From NCBI RefSeq assembly GCF_964340395.1, contig NC_135557.1, positions 19,544,725 to 19,608,724 of the forward strand: DNA of 64,000 bases, read 5' to 3'. Origin of the DNA: Glandiceps talaboti. Lineage: Eukaryota > Hemichordata > Enteropneusta > Spengelidae. The translations under genes and the position numbers were made by a program. Below, piece after piece: positions 32,985 to 44,831 of the stretch (position 1 is its first letter; every line of letters starts with the position of its first letter). The notes below the pieces were generated by a model. The model saw only the letters and a list, made by a program, of their open reading frames with translations. It was not told the DNA's origin and searched no databases.

Positions 32985-34147
32985 AAACCGCTTGGTATAC
33001 TATTCCCAGGGGAATTTATCACGAGAGATAGTTTCAGGTTCTTTTGAGAGAGGGCTGTGTCTGCTTTGCATCACACTTCAGTGTATTTTCAATTTCTTGT
33101 ACAGGCAACGTGTGACAATTAAATAATTTGCTTTTCGTATACGCAGAGGGCATTCAGTATACGTTTATATCTAAGTTTACAGCTTAGTTCTAACTCTGAA
33201 ATAAAGTAATATCAATTAGTAACTAGTTTATATGTATCTTCGCCAACAGTCTGTGTTTATGATTAGTACATGGCACAGAGAGTTAGTGGGGCCTGCCTTT
33301 ATTGGCATTTATGTAGCTTTACAGGAACGCATTTTCTTGGAGCATTCTTTAAATTCGTTCATGTACAATGCCTTTACCGCACAAATTGTGTCACAATTTA
33401 TAAGTTTGTAGCACAAACATTGTGACATTAGGCAGGCTGTGTTGCCCTGGTTTGATTCTAGTCATAAAACACGGACTGCGAGTCTCAGACCATATATGTA
33501 CATACATGAAGCGTAAACGTTGATTAATAACTAGCACCACAATAGCACAATTCACCTCATAACCCGGACAGCTGAACTATGACACTGTTCAAAAAAAAAT
33601 ATTTAAAACCAACGATAACAGAGTGGTACGTATCCAGGCAAAGGTTTCATCAAACATACTGCGGCTGGGAGAGCGAGACCATTAAGAATTCTTACGTTTA
33701 CACAACAAACGAATTTAAGGTACGTATTCATCATTGCGTCTATTCTTAGAGTTTCATTCAGATTGTGTTGACACAAATGAGCATGGTAAGACATAGACGT
33801 TATGTCATATACAGTCAACTGGACATGCAAAGGTGGGTTTTTATAGCACAAAACTTTGACTCTGTTATTATTCTAGAAATATTGTGGGACTATGAATCAT
33901 ACACATGTCAACACCGTTGTAATAATCTCTGTATATTTATACACTCTGGGTTTGGGTTGGTTACCAAAAAATACCCCGTCTCCAGTGAGATTCAAACACA
34001 TGACCTCCCGATCAACCTGAACGCTAACCACTACACAACGGGAAGTCGGCACGGAGAATTGATCAAAGTCGTGGCGTGATTGGTAGTCCTATGATAAGGG
34101 GTCCCTGGATATGGAAGTCATGTGTTATATAAACGACAACCTAATAA
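32985..34147. other. Relic 5' flank of a P450 copy
   Basis: Matches the sequence upstream of B (about 15590-16390), including GGCAGGCTGTGTTG and the tRNA-like fragment. A block at about 33040-33430 is absent from the B flank. The next P450 (D) starts 5 kb further right, so this flank has been separated from its gene by transposon insertions. Confidence 0.6.
33978..34048 (-). mobile_element. tRNA-derived SINE-like fragment, second copy
   Basis: On the minus strand it contains TTGTGTAGTGGTTAGCG (box-A-like) and GTGTTTGAATCTCAC (box-B-like) at the same spacing as the copy at 16186-16256, within duplicated flanking sequence. Confidence 0.42.
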
Positions 34148-35208
34148 GGTACACGGGGAAGAACCGCTGGCCGACCGCTGCCGATTGCAGGCCCTTATAT
34201 CTGTAACAATTACTAACATACATTGTTGACTTCACATGCCACTCATATGGAAATTTGCCGTTTAATTTTCATGAAACTTCGAATACAGACTTAACAATAC
34301 CTAGTGAATCGTTGTATGAAAAAATAATTGCTTGGTGGAAGCAATTTTCTTTACAAAAACGTCAAATTTGGTCAAGATTTTGGGAAAAAATCGGCGAGCG
34401 TTTCCTGTAAATGTACTTGGCATACACCCAACTAGTCTTGCTGCTAGACGTTTGGGCTTTCTTTCGATGCTAAAACTATAAGCGAACGAAGTTCGCATGT
34501 GAGGGCCTGCCCGAACAGTCTAGCGAATGTCATTTTCAGACCGGACATTCCATTGAGATTACGATAAGCGGTGGGTTGGGCCATATATGCATATATATAC
34601 TTAATTATATTCAATCTCTGCATGCAGGTGTTGACAAACACATTTATGTCATTACTATGTCTTATCAGTTTATGGTAATTGTGTTTGATGAGTGTGTAGA
34701 CGTTGTCATTCACACATTTTAGTTAACGCATTGGTGGTTATTTTTACAAGCCCCTCCTTAAGATGAATATGCATGAAAATTTAGCTATTGTCCTCTGTTT
34801 GTGCTTGTCGCTAATACGGTTCTCTGATTGGCAGTTATTTATATCCTAATGACATTCGCTAGACCTCGGATGTTCCATCCTCGATAGCGTTGTTCGGCTG
34901 TGTGTCGTATTTTATCGGAAGAACATCCGAGGGCTAGCTGATAGACTAACACCCAACATACTCTATCGATGTTTGATAGAAAATAGGTGAATTTCCAATT
35001 AATTCTATGTAAAAACTGTGAAAATGGTCCATTTTTTGAGTCCAAACGTTGTCATTTTCAAGTCCCAGGCGAAATCACGTAAATCTGTAACGAGTGATCT
35101 GATTGAAAAGCCAGTACCAAACATCGATAGGTCAGAGTCTGAAGAATTACCATAGAACTACATTATCATCCGGGTACTTCTCGCTAACATGCAAAGTTGG
35201 GTCAAAGG

Positions 35209-35350
35209 CAATCTGATTAAAATCCGATGTAGATGTCGGCTAATCGTGCATTGCTATCTTACCATCGTTATTTAGCTTGAATTGACCTTCGTAGTACATG
35301 TTTACGTTTTTAGCCTGATCGCCTCCTCTACATCGGATTTAATCAGATTG
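35209..35350. mobile_element. 142-bp MITE with 9-10-bp target duplication
   Basis: Terminal inverted repeats CAATCTGATTAAAATCCGAT and ATCGGATTTAATCAGATTG. Flanked on both sides by GGTCAAAGG (35200-35208 and 35351-35359; a tenth base is ambiguous). The duplication length suggests a Mutator-like origin. Confidence 0.82.
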
Positions 35351-35667
35351 GGTCAAAGGATTAGTCCGAACGTGGAAAAATCTTGCCGAACGAAGCCGAA
35401 GATGACGTATTTTAATAAATATTCATGAGAGGTTACCGGTGGCGCCATGATAATGTGTGATAATGGGATAGTGGAATGCGGAAGGAAGTAGGTCTCTGCT
35501 TATGGGATCGCCCGATAGTGCATGAGTTGTGACATTGATTGCGGGAATTTTAAAAGATTAGTGCAGTAAATAAGATTTTGTTGTCAGGAATGACAATTCT
35601 TGAGTATATTTTGGTAAAGGAGCAGGAACATTGGACTATCTGTTCCTCCTCTTTGACTGGCCGTGGT

Positions 35668-35771
35668 CACAGGCACTCAAATCAATGTGTAGAAAAAAAA
35701 TATGTATTGTATGTCTTATTTACATACATATTTTTTTTTAAATCATACACAAATTGATTCGAGTGCCTGTG
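35668..35771. mobile_element. 104-bp hAT-type MITE, family 1, copy 1
   Basis: Inverted ends CACAGGCACTCAAATCAA and TTGATTCGAGTGCCTGTG, with the 8-bp duplication GCCGTGGT on both sides (35660-35667, 35772-35779). The 8-bp duplication and CAxxG ends fit hAT elements. A second copy is at 38098-38191. Confidence 0.87.
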
Positions 35772-35902
35772 GCCGTGGTGGGACGTGAGCATGGACAATT
35801 TGACATGTGCAAATAAAGTTCAAAGTCCAAAACACTTCGTGCTGTGTCGGATTACGTCGGAAATAGTCAAGGCGATTCTTCCCCCCCCCCCCCGTGTACC
35901 AT

Positions 35903-36137
35903 CACAGGGGCGTGTAATATTTCATAGAGTGTTGTTTTCCAGGTCTACAGACTAAATATAACAACATTTTGATTACTATATATTCCTACATGTAAGGGGA
36001 AGAGATATATTAATATTTCTTCGTAGTATAGAGATTGATACATTTGTAGCAGCAAGATTCGTACGATATTTTCCTAAGAAAACGACATTCTAAGCAATAA
36101 GAAAACAACAATCTATGAAATATTACACGCCCATGTG
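35903..36137. mobile_element. 235-bp hAT-type MITE, family 2, copy 1
   Basis: Inverted ends CACAGGGGCGTGTAATATTT and AATATTACACGCCCATGTG, flanked by the 8-bp duplication TGTACCAT (35895-35902, 36138-36145). It inserted across the right end of the 34148-35900 transposon, so it is younger. Its internal sequence is in the reverse orientation to the copy at 60341-60564. Confidence 0.9.
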
Positions 36138-36479
36138 TGTACCATAAGGTCAGAGTCTACTCACGGGAAGATAACAAGATTCGTTGATTGTTTTGAAATA
36201 AGCACTGAGTTTTGAAGATATGAACACAGGGAGCTCAGGCTCAGTTAGTTTTGTTTACAGTTGTAGGAGACAATTCATCTTGTTGGTTATCAGTTGAAAC
36301 GTAAACAATTAAAACTCATTGAGACCATGCGTGGTCATTTTAGTGTCAGTTTGCACTTTTGTCTAGCTGCGACTCAAACTTCATTAATTACTAGTATCAC
36401 ATCACACATGCACGCACAGTGTTTACACAACAAAATACTTCAAACGGTTCATTTATAGTTACATTTTGTTTGAAAACGA

Positions 36480-37007
36480 TTACAGCTGATTTGACAAAAT
36501 AAAGAACAAAAATAAATGTTTACATATATATTGTTAGATTACTAGAATTGGTTTCCAACTTTGTCTCAACATTTGCTACAATAGTGACAGATTTTTTTAA
36601 GTTATACTAAAACTTAGAGGTACATAATATCACCAGGGTGCACACACTTAGTATGAATACTAGTCCCATATATTTTTATTGATGTAGCTTTTACAATCTA
36701 CTTTAAATATGTGCATTTTTCATAGTTATAATTTCCAGGTATTTACATGGATTCATTCAAACACAAAATTGATGAGCATATATCTCTGAAAAGAAAGCAA
36801 GACTTACAGTAGTCAAGGAAAAGCAGAAAACTCCTTGTAAAGTATAAACTTGTCTCCATTCAGGCAAACCCATTGAATGCTTGTGATAAGATAAACTGTG
36901 ATAAGATCGTAAATCTGCAAGTCATATACTGTACACACTTCCACAAATGAAGTAAACTGGGAGGCTAATTTTCATTTTTGTTCTTTATTTTGTCAAATCA
37001 GCTGTAA
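36480..37007. mobile_element. 528-bp element with 34-bp perfect inverted repeats
   Basis: TTACAGCTGATTTGACAAAA at the left (arm 36480-36513) is matched by its exact complement at 36974-37007. If the target duplication is TA, the element starts CAGCTGATTT and resembles a Tc1/mariner-derived MITE. No transposase frame inside. Confidence 0.82.
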
Positions 37008-37630
37008 AGACTAGCAACTTAAACTTTTGCGTTGTCATTATTTAATAACACTACTAGAAAATACTAGTATCAACTTTTAATAGTGAAACTTTTACAACTT
37101 CAACTTGAATACTACTCTGATGTCCAATCATAAACAACAAAATTTGCATCATGTCTTGACAACTCATACAACTTTTACTTCATAGTCGAGTGTCAACAAG
37201 ACTATAACAAAACGCGTTACTGGTATAAACTTTAATAATCTAGTTCCTATCGAGTATTGTTACCATTAAAGGTCCACTCACAGCTTAGGGTTTAGAAACC
37301 ACAGTTGGAATCCAGACTAAAACTTTGCATGCAACTATATGCTTTCCATGTATTGACAACTTGACATAGAAATATTGCAAAGGAAATGTCCCCTAAAAAC
37401 CTTGGATTGCAAGTCAAACATTTGCAACAAGAATTGCAGACTTTAACAATGCAAATCAGCGAGGCATTGACTTTTCAAATCCAAGTAAGAGCCCTATCAA
37501 AGAGAAATTGGAGTCGAAATTCCGTACAAGTGGCGCAACCCGATCAATTAGATTTTCCAGAGAAACGGGACTAGAAATGACTTAGATGTAAACATTGCAT
37601 GTAAAATCACAGGGTGCTTAGGCTCATTTA

Positions 37631-37830
37631 GTTCTGTTTACAAATATAAACAAAACAAAACAAAATAAACATACAAGTAAACAAAACAAACAAACAAATA
37701 AACAAGTAAACAAACAAACAAACAAACAAACAAACAAAATAAACTGACACATGAGTAGATACATACAACTAAAAACAAACAAACAAATAAACAAGTAAAC
37801 GACAACAAACCAACAAACAACCAAACACTG
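37631..37830. repeat. (CAAA)n-rich tract and poly-C
   Basis: Irregular CAAA/TAAA units with two longer CAAA blocks, ending in a run of C. It is simple sequence in a gene-free interval. The open frames on the minus strand (Phe/Val/Cys/Leu-rich) are artefacts of the repeat. Confidence 0.85.
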
Positions 37831-38097
37831 CCCCCTCCCCCCCCCCCGAAATGGTCACATATGGAAATAACCGACAAGGGTTGAGACTGATCAAGTACTA
37901 GGAGTACTATTATAATTTTCATATCCTGAAAAAAATGCCATAAATTGACTTCAGATCAGTCAAAAATCCACCTCGCTAGAACTCACATTTTACCAGGCGA
38001 AATTGACAGCTAAATGAACAGAAAGGCTGAAATCCCAACGATTTCTGATTTTGAAACACAGGCCCATGATTATGTAATTCGTACAGATGTCAATTTA

Positions 38098-38191
38098 CAC
38101 AGGCACTCGAATCAAAATATCTACAGTAAATAAGACTTATTTAACATCCATATTTGTTTTTAAATCATACACATTGATTCGAGTGCCTGTG
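38098..38191. mobile_element. 94-bp hAT-type MITE, family 1, copy 2
   Basis: Ends CACAGGCACTCGAATCAA and TTGATTCGAGTGCCTGTG with the perfect 8-bp duplication TCAATTTA (38090-38097, 38192-38199). Confidence 0.9.
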
Positions 38192-38199
38192 TCAATTTA

Positions 38200-38880
38200 C
38201 CGAAAATTGAGTTAGCACTCATTTAACAGATCATGTAAAAGTCACTAAAACACTCTATTCATGTTCAAATTTTACATAACAACATACACACCTTCTTAAA
38301 AACGACAGTCGATAACCTAAAATACTGCAACGACTGAAAAAATCAATCATGATCATTTTACAAGAGTTATTCAAAGTGTAATTCATTTACAAGTATATGT
38401 TATTTTTTGGAAAGGCAATGCACTGGTTAATGTAACATTTTGTTTTAACTGGTGTTTGTGTATATATATATACACACACAATATACAACTTGATTATATA
38501 TATAATGGACAAAGTTGGTATTAAGTGTATTATGTACAGTTTTGTACTTGGTATGGAATGTTAACGCACAGGAAGAGTATTCCAAAAAAAATTATTCGGG
38601 TGGGGGTACTTGAAAATTTATTCGGGTAGGGGGGTTCTTGAACAATTTTGGAATGTGGCAGGGGGGGGGGGGGTACTTGAAAAAAAATTAGGGTTTTACA
38701 AAAAATCTCCCAACCCCCTAACAAGTTTTTGTGAAAGCAGCCTAAGAAATATGGACGATGCAGAACACACCAAAATAGCTGCACAAGTGCCCTGATAGGC
38801 TGGGGACTGCAGTATGTCGAGTAGCGAACCACCCCTCAAGACTAGGATCACATGCTCTCTATGTGGACCGTCCAGCCATC
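38200..38880. other. Gene-free stretch with G-rich direct repeats
   Basis: Includes two adjacent copies of an ATTCGGGTRGGGG motif (38594-38640) and a 14-bp G run near 38661. No gene or transposon boundary was recognised. Confidence 0.4.
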
Positions 38881-39153
38881 ATGTACCCTTGGCTGGCTAT
38901 TTTTTGTAATTTGCTGGACAAAACCTTCCAGAATCATTGGTGTTGTAGCCAATGTTATTGAAGTGTCTATCTATGTTACAAACTCTCTATAGTGGTGGTC
39001 ACAGCCTCCCTACATTCTCTCTAGTTGGACATCTCTTATTTATTTCGCAAAGTAATTAATTTTGTGACTGATTTTTGTTATTGCAGTGTCTAAGAGCCAA
39101 ATATACTTTACTTGTCGACCAGTGCAAAAGTGGACGAAGCAGACCAAATCATC

Positions 39154-42079
39154 ATGTTAGATATAGGATTCGTGTCTGCACTTTGTCTCTTTCTACTGGC
39201 TGCATTGATAATAATATGCGTCAGATACTACACACCACCATGCAAGAACTTTCCTCCAGGACCATGGGGTTTACCTATCATTGGTAGCATTGGCTATCAT
39301 GTTGGACGTTCAGTTCATAAGGATATAACTAACCTGGCTAAGAAATATGGCAATGTGTACAGTATTAAGCTTGGAAATAGTGTACTTGTCATCCTAAATG
39401 ATATCTCTGCAATCAAGGAGGCTATGATACAGAGTGGGGATGACTTTGCTGATAGACCAGTGCGTTGGTCCATTGAACAATTTAATCCAAAGTATAAAGG
39501 TAAGCTTAAATTTTAAAAAATTTAAGATGATAAAAAAATTATGAGTACTCTCATATAATTGATATCAGGTGTTGTGCTTTAAGTATGTGCCATTAATTTT
39601 ACGAAAACTGTCATACTAACATATACTTGGTTAGTCCTGCTTGCATACGGAGTAATCCGGGACTCGATTTTGACAATTGTCCCTCCTACCTCCGTCCTGC
39701 AAAGAGCCAGCCGTGAAATACGGGCTTACAAAAAATGCCGGTAACTAAGGAATAAAATCGCCCAGTGGTCAAATATTAGCAATAAATCGATTATTTAGTC
39801 TGTTTACCTCATCTTGACTGCAAAAACTCCATTGCGGGGTACCAAAACTCTTGAAATCGAAACTTTTCAAGTTCTACCCTAAATTGAACCACACCTCTTA
39901 CGTACGTCGGTGCAAGTGTCTCTGGCCAATTATTCATCTCACTCAATGATATCAAATATGGCGGTGTTAACGAGGGTTATTTGAATGTTGCAGTTCGAGC
40001 TTGAAAAGGTCCGATTTCTACGCTTTTTGTGATCTGAGCAGGGAATACTACCGTCAGAAGAATGGAAATGGCGTAGATATTCGATTGATTGCTAATATTT
40101 AATCATTGGGTAGGCAATTCTCTTGCAATTGGTGCACATACATTTTGCTTTCAGTGTCGTAATACGCCGCGTCCATTGCTCTTTGCATGACGGTGTTTAG
40201 AGTCAGGTCAGTAATATACACTCGTGCACCGTCTGCAAGCAGTACTAATACTTGGTATTCTTGTGCAGTACCCTCTTGTTTACGTTAATTTACTCCCTTT
40301 CAATGTGACTATCACTACCATTTTCAAACCGATAAAGATGGTTAGTGTTGTTTGCCATAACGATGCATTCAATATTGTTCTTATAATACGTTTAAAGGTT
40401 TTTATGGAAAATGTTTTGTTTTTTCAATTAAGGTATTCTAAATGCATATCTGACTGATGACTTTTTGCACTGGCGACGAGGTTTACATACTATTCTTAGG
40501 GGATTTGGTTTCGGACAATCTAGTATGGAAACTATAATAACAAAAGAGGTAGATATGCTGGTATGGGAGCTAAGGGTAAGTATCTGTAAATATTACATAA
40601 ATCCCTCCTGATCCATGTATACATACATACCTACCTACCTACCTACCTACCTACCTACATACATACATACATACATACATACATACATACATACATACAT
40701 ACATACATACATACCATCATATTTACAAACTTGGTACTAATATAATTGTGCTAATGTCTTTTCAGAAATTGGAGGGAAACCCTTGTTGTCTTGATAACCT
40801 TCTCCACGTTAGTGTCGCAAATGTTATTGTTAGCATTGCATTCGGAAGACGTTTTGAATATGATGATGTACAATTCCAAGGCCTTGTCCATTCCCTTTCA
40901 AGATGGGTTGAACTAAGTTTGAAAATAGTAGATGCAGATTTCTTTCCTCTGCTGAGACTATTTAAGGGACAAGTTTTAAAAGAACACAATTATCACATTG
41001 AAAAAATCCACTCGTTTTGTAAAACAGAGATCGCAGAACACAAGGCTACCCTGGAGCCAAGCAACATCAGAGACTTCATCGATGCATATCTGGTTGAGGC
41101 ACAAACTCAAGACAACGAAAGATTCTCAGAAAGTGAACTTAAACACGTCCTAAGTGAATTGTTTATTGCTGGAACAGAAACTACAGCGACGACTCTGAGA
41201 TGGGCATTACTGTTTATGATACTCTACCCTGATATACAAGAGAAGGTTTTCAGAGAAATTAAACAGGTAAGGTATTGTCTTAATTAAGCAATTGCATGAG
41301 CAATGAACTTTGTGCATACGATTTCTTATAAGTATCATCATTTACACCGTAATGTAATGTAATGTAATGTAATGTAATGTAATGTAATGTAATTAATAAA
41401 AACAATAAGCACAACTGACACTAACACTATGTTTCATCATCTTGATATGTACAGGCTGTTGGAGAAAGTCGTCGTCCTAATTGGAATGATGCAGTCAATC
41501 TTCCATTCACTAAAGCAGTATTGCTGGAAATTCAACGAGTTGCTTCTGTAATACCCCTTGGTGTACCACATGCAGCTTTGAAGGATGCCACAATTCAGAA
41601 TTATACTATACCAAAGGGAACTATTGTTCTGACTAACCTATGGTGAGTATCCAACTGCTGAACTACTTTAACAATGTATAGGTATGTACTGCTCATAGAA
41701 GTGTACTTATATGTCCACTGAACAATTGTGCTAGGGGTACATTCCTCACATTATTACTTCATGAAAAACACTTCTCGTGGAAAATAATTCACAGCCAGAG
41801 GTTCACAGTCAGAGTACATGACATGTCTGTAACAGGTCCTGTATAGACCATGTGACATTATATATAGCATAACACATACATACATACATACATACATACA
41901 TACATACATACATACATACATACATACATAGTCATACACACAGACATACACACATACATACATACATACATACATACATACATACATACATACATACATA
42001 CACACATACACACATACACACATACATACATACATACATACATACATACATACATGTATATATATACAGATAAATGCGC

Positions 42080-42131
<52 letters not shown>

Positions 42132-42139
42132 TGACAGGC

Positions 42140-42170
<31 letters not shown>

Positions 42171-43552
42171 GTCTGTCAGTCAGATAAAGCTATATCATTA
42201 CTTTCCCTTGTGTAGCATAATACATGTGATATAGATGATTGTGAGATATTTTTACAGTATCATATAAATATCTGTCACACCTACACGTAAAACATATATA
42301 ATAAAGTAGATTACTCATAAAGACTGCCCTCATACTTAAGTGGTTTTACTTTTGTAAGCAAGCCGTGACCACAACAAAACATTTATCTGCACATATTGAC
42401 ACTCAAGTCGCTAATTAATTCATTACCGCAACTGACGATACTGTATCATATCATTGGATTTATTCACAGGTCAGTACATCATGACCCTGTGGCTTGGCCA
42501 GAACCTGACAAGTTTGATCCTTACAGATTTTATGATGACGAAAACAATTCTGTGAAGAAACATGAAAGCTTTCTCCCTTTTGGTGCTGGTAGGTTACATT
42601 GATCTCAAATTCTCAAATAGTTTGATAAGGAATTTTATATATAGCCACACAATGGTACATGTACTGTAGACATTGTGACCTTATCTTGTTTATTGGAACC
42701 TTAAGCTTCAAAGTGACTTAGTCGTTTCTGTCTTCTCAAAGAATATTCTCTTAACATGAATTTATTCTAATATCTACTTTAAAAATGATCTATTAAACTG
42801 AAATGAACGATTAAAAAACTAAGAAAATGTTTGATATTATACAATCATCAGTGATTGGTTTAGATTGCATCACGTGTTATAGACCATTGACCGATAGTGA
42901 CCTCAAGTTGCATATTCCCTAGGGCACTGTTACGGTTACACTGCAGTTCTAAAGGTGATTCACTTTGCTGTAGAAGGAACACGTGCATGGGAATGTAATG
43001 TAATAAAACACTTATTGTTTGACCCTATTCAGGCACTAGTAAATGTCATGTTACCCCTGACATAATTATGTAGCAAATATTTATATCACCTCAGCCGCGG
43101 CATATAGTTGCTGCATAACAGCCCCAGGGGTAATAGGTGTCTACTAGTGCCCTCATAGCCAGGCAATAAGTGTTTGATAGACAGTTACTTCAATATACTT
43201 ATGCAACTACATATTCCATAGAAAGACAAACGTGGCAGTACCTAACTACTTATTGAATGAATGTGTTTTTTATGCAATTGCTCTTTTGGGAAATTATTTA
43301 CCCGAATCAAATTTAATTGAAATAATTTGCTTTATTTAACCATGTTTATTTCCCATCTCGCTCACAGGTCGTAGGATGTGTATGGGTGAAAAACTGGCAA
43401 AACAAGAACTATTCCTCCATTTCACATCCATGATACACCAATTCAAATTTGAATTACCAACTGGTGTAAAAAGACCAGATACTGAGGGCACTTTAGGACT
43501 CACTCTTGCACCCAAACCGTATGATCTTGTCATTAATCTAAGAAACATTTGA
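39154..43552 (+). CDS. CYP2-clan cytochrome P450, copy D
   Basis: Exons 39154-39499, 40433-40575, 40766-41266, 41455-41642, 42470-42588 and 43368-43552 give 493 residues. It is the most diverged of the A-D set: exon 2 reads ILNAYLTDDF and HWRRGLHT, with Gly replacing the Val of the others; exon 3 has FKGQVLKEHNYHIEKIHSF; exon 4 starts AVGESRRPNWND. The exon 2 acceptor is AAG where the others have CAG, which is weaker but still usable. I-helix AGTETT, EIQR and FGAGRRMCMG with Cys437 are intact, and the C-terminus is NLRNI. Intron 1 carries a 616-bp element insertion. An acceptor at 39086 marks the probable 5' UTR exon. Confidence 0.91.
39632..40247. mobile_element. 616-bp Mutator-like element in intron 1 of copy D
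   Basis: Inverted ends TAGTCCTGCTTGCATACGG and CCGTCTGCAAGCAGTACTA, flanked on both sides by ATACTTGGT (39623-39631, 40248-40256). The 9-bp duplication is typical of Mutator-type elements. A, B and C have a single TATTTGGTATTC at this point, confirming an insertion private to D. No transposase frame. Confidence 0.83.
40619..40714. repeat. (CCTA)n and (ACAT)n array in intron 2 of copy D
   Basis: Eight CTAC units followed by about 14 ACAT units. The intron (190 nt) is not a multiple of three, unlike that of B and C. Confidence 0.94.
41873..42170. repeat. (ACAT)n/(ACAC)n and (ACAG)n compound array in intron 4 of copy D
   Basis: ACAT units with CA interruptions, then ACAG units from 42078. Orthologous to A-C. 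Confidence 0.95.
43005..43176. mobile_element. Foldback/MITE-like repeat in intron 5 of copy D
   Basis: Same insertion site as in A-C, with GCACTAGTAAATGTCATG and CTACTAGTGCCCTCATAGCC arms. Confidence 0.58.
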
Positions 43553-44820
43553 AGACATACGGCTTACTAAGAGATACGGCAGAGGAAATCGAGCTTCCAG
43601 CTAACTAGGATAGATATAAATTTAAACTATTGTGGTGACATGTTAATATAACTGAGATATTGAATGGAGCATCCATTGATAAATTGTGGCTTACTATTAT
43701 GAAATATTACTTTTCACCCCAAATATAAACCCCCTGTTTTTGGCATACAGCTGTATACATCACAACAATATAAATATATAAATCATAAACCACTCATACA
43801 AAAGTAATACTAATTATTAAAATCACCTTTCATATTTTCATTTGTAGAATTGTTACGATAACGGCAGTAGCAATGATCCTCGTCTGGCAACCGTACCACA
43901 GAAATAATTCTTTAGATTAGTTATGGTATTAGTTTTAAAGTGGCCATACGGATGAGGATTGGGTATTCATTTTGGATTTTTTAATTTATAAGACAATTTT
44001 CTCATGGTCTCCTTCTTCACAAATTAATGTGAAACAAAACAAGGCCCTGTCTGTGTTCTTAACTGATATTGCAAAAAGCCAAAAAATTGTGTAAAATGTT
44101 TGCTACTACTGTACCCACAATAACAATAATTTTACACCTTTATTGAGCTGTGCAATGTCTGGAGTAACACGAGCACAGACGTTGGGCTGTGTTGTTTCAC
44201 ATTGACTTTTCAAGTACGATACCATGACAAAATTGTTTTCTAAATTTAAAATCCAAAATAAATATGCAATCCTAATTTATATGGCTACTAAAAAAAATCT
44301 ATGTATATAATTGATAGTTTAATATAATTATTACTAGTCTAACCAAAGAAGTAACTTAAGTAATAAGAAAATATTGTCATCATAGAATACCTGAAAAATA
44401 ATCGCGACTATAAGATTCACATTGTCTTGTGTCAAAATTGAAATTGACAAACTGAAAAAAGGAAGAAGGTAATTGTAAATTGTACTGACTTTTTGACAAA
44501 ATATGTTTTGGTTTGTAATTGTTTGTATTCATAGTAACCAGCTTTGTTTGGAAGTTCATGTACAATTTTCTGTTTGCCCTTTCATTATTTTAGGAGGTAA
44601 GTTAGGTTGGGACTTATCACCAGAGTTATAACGTGTAGCATTAGCATATTTTGAATATATATTGGTAACTATGGTTTCATTTTATATTAGTATATAATAG
44701 TCATAATAATACGATTAAAAATATGTATTTCACCCAATAATTGTGAATACATTATATGCTTACTACCAAGACTCATCGAGACAGTTAGTGCTCTTTTTGT
44801 ATTATTTTATACATGAATGT
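43553..44820. other. 3' flank of copy D
   Basis: Homologous to the flanks after A, B and C, down to GTATACCTGTATA. No gene seen. Confidence 0.55.
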
Positions 44821-44831
44821 ATACCTGTATA

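Larger units (their letters stand above)
34148..35900. mobile_element. 1.75-kb DNA transposon with GGTACACGGGG ends
   Basis: The left end GGTACACGGGGAAGAACCGC matches the inverted right end, which reads GCGATTCTTCC, a C run and GTGTACC. ATAA precedes the left end (34144-34147). It follows the right end as AT, interrupted there by another element, then AA. The copy B flank has an uninterrupted ATTA at the equivalent point, supporting a 4-bp target duplication. Two smaller elements are nested inside. The internal open frames (such as 34301-34498 and 34839-35045, minus) were not recognised as transposase. A 4-bp duplication would fit Sola-like elements, but I cannot classify it firmly. Confidence 0.7.

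Noticed and set aside
32141-33022. Very long open frames of Cys/Leu/Ser/Val or Tyr/Ile/His/Thr repeats on both strands
   Set aside because: They translate tetranucleotide microsatellites in every frame; period four cycles through the same amino-acid set. No conserved start, splice context or unique domain. The same applies to the frames at 3583-4044, 11553-11951, 20490-21018, 23428-23941, 45158-45861 and 56288-56782.
34301-35045. Open frames inside the 1.75-kb transposon as a transposase remnant
   Set aside because: Three short minus-strand frames with no catalytic motif I could recognise; they may be remnants but cannot be supported.
37386-37574. 62-codon frame with a Leu/Gln-rich helix-like segment
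   Set aside because: Short, no paralogue in the window, no splice context and no family recognised.
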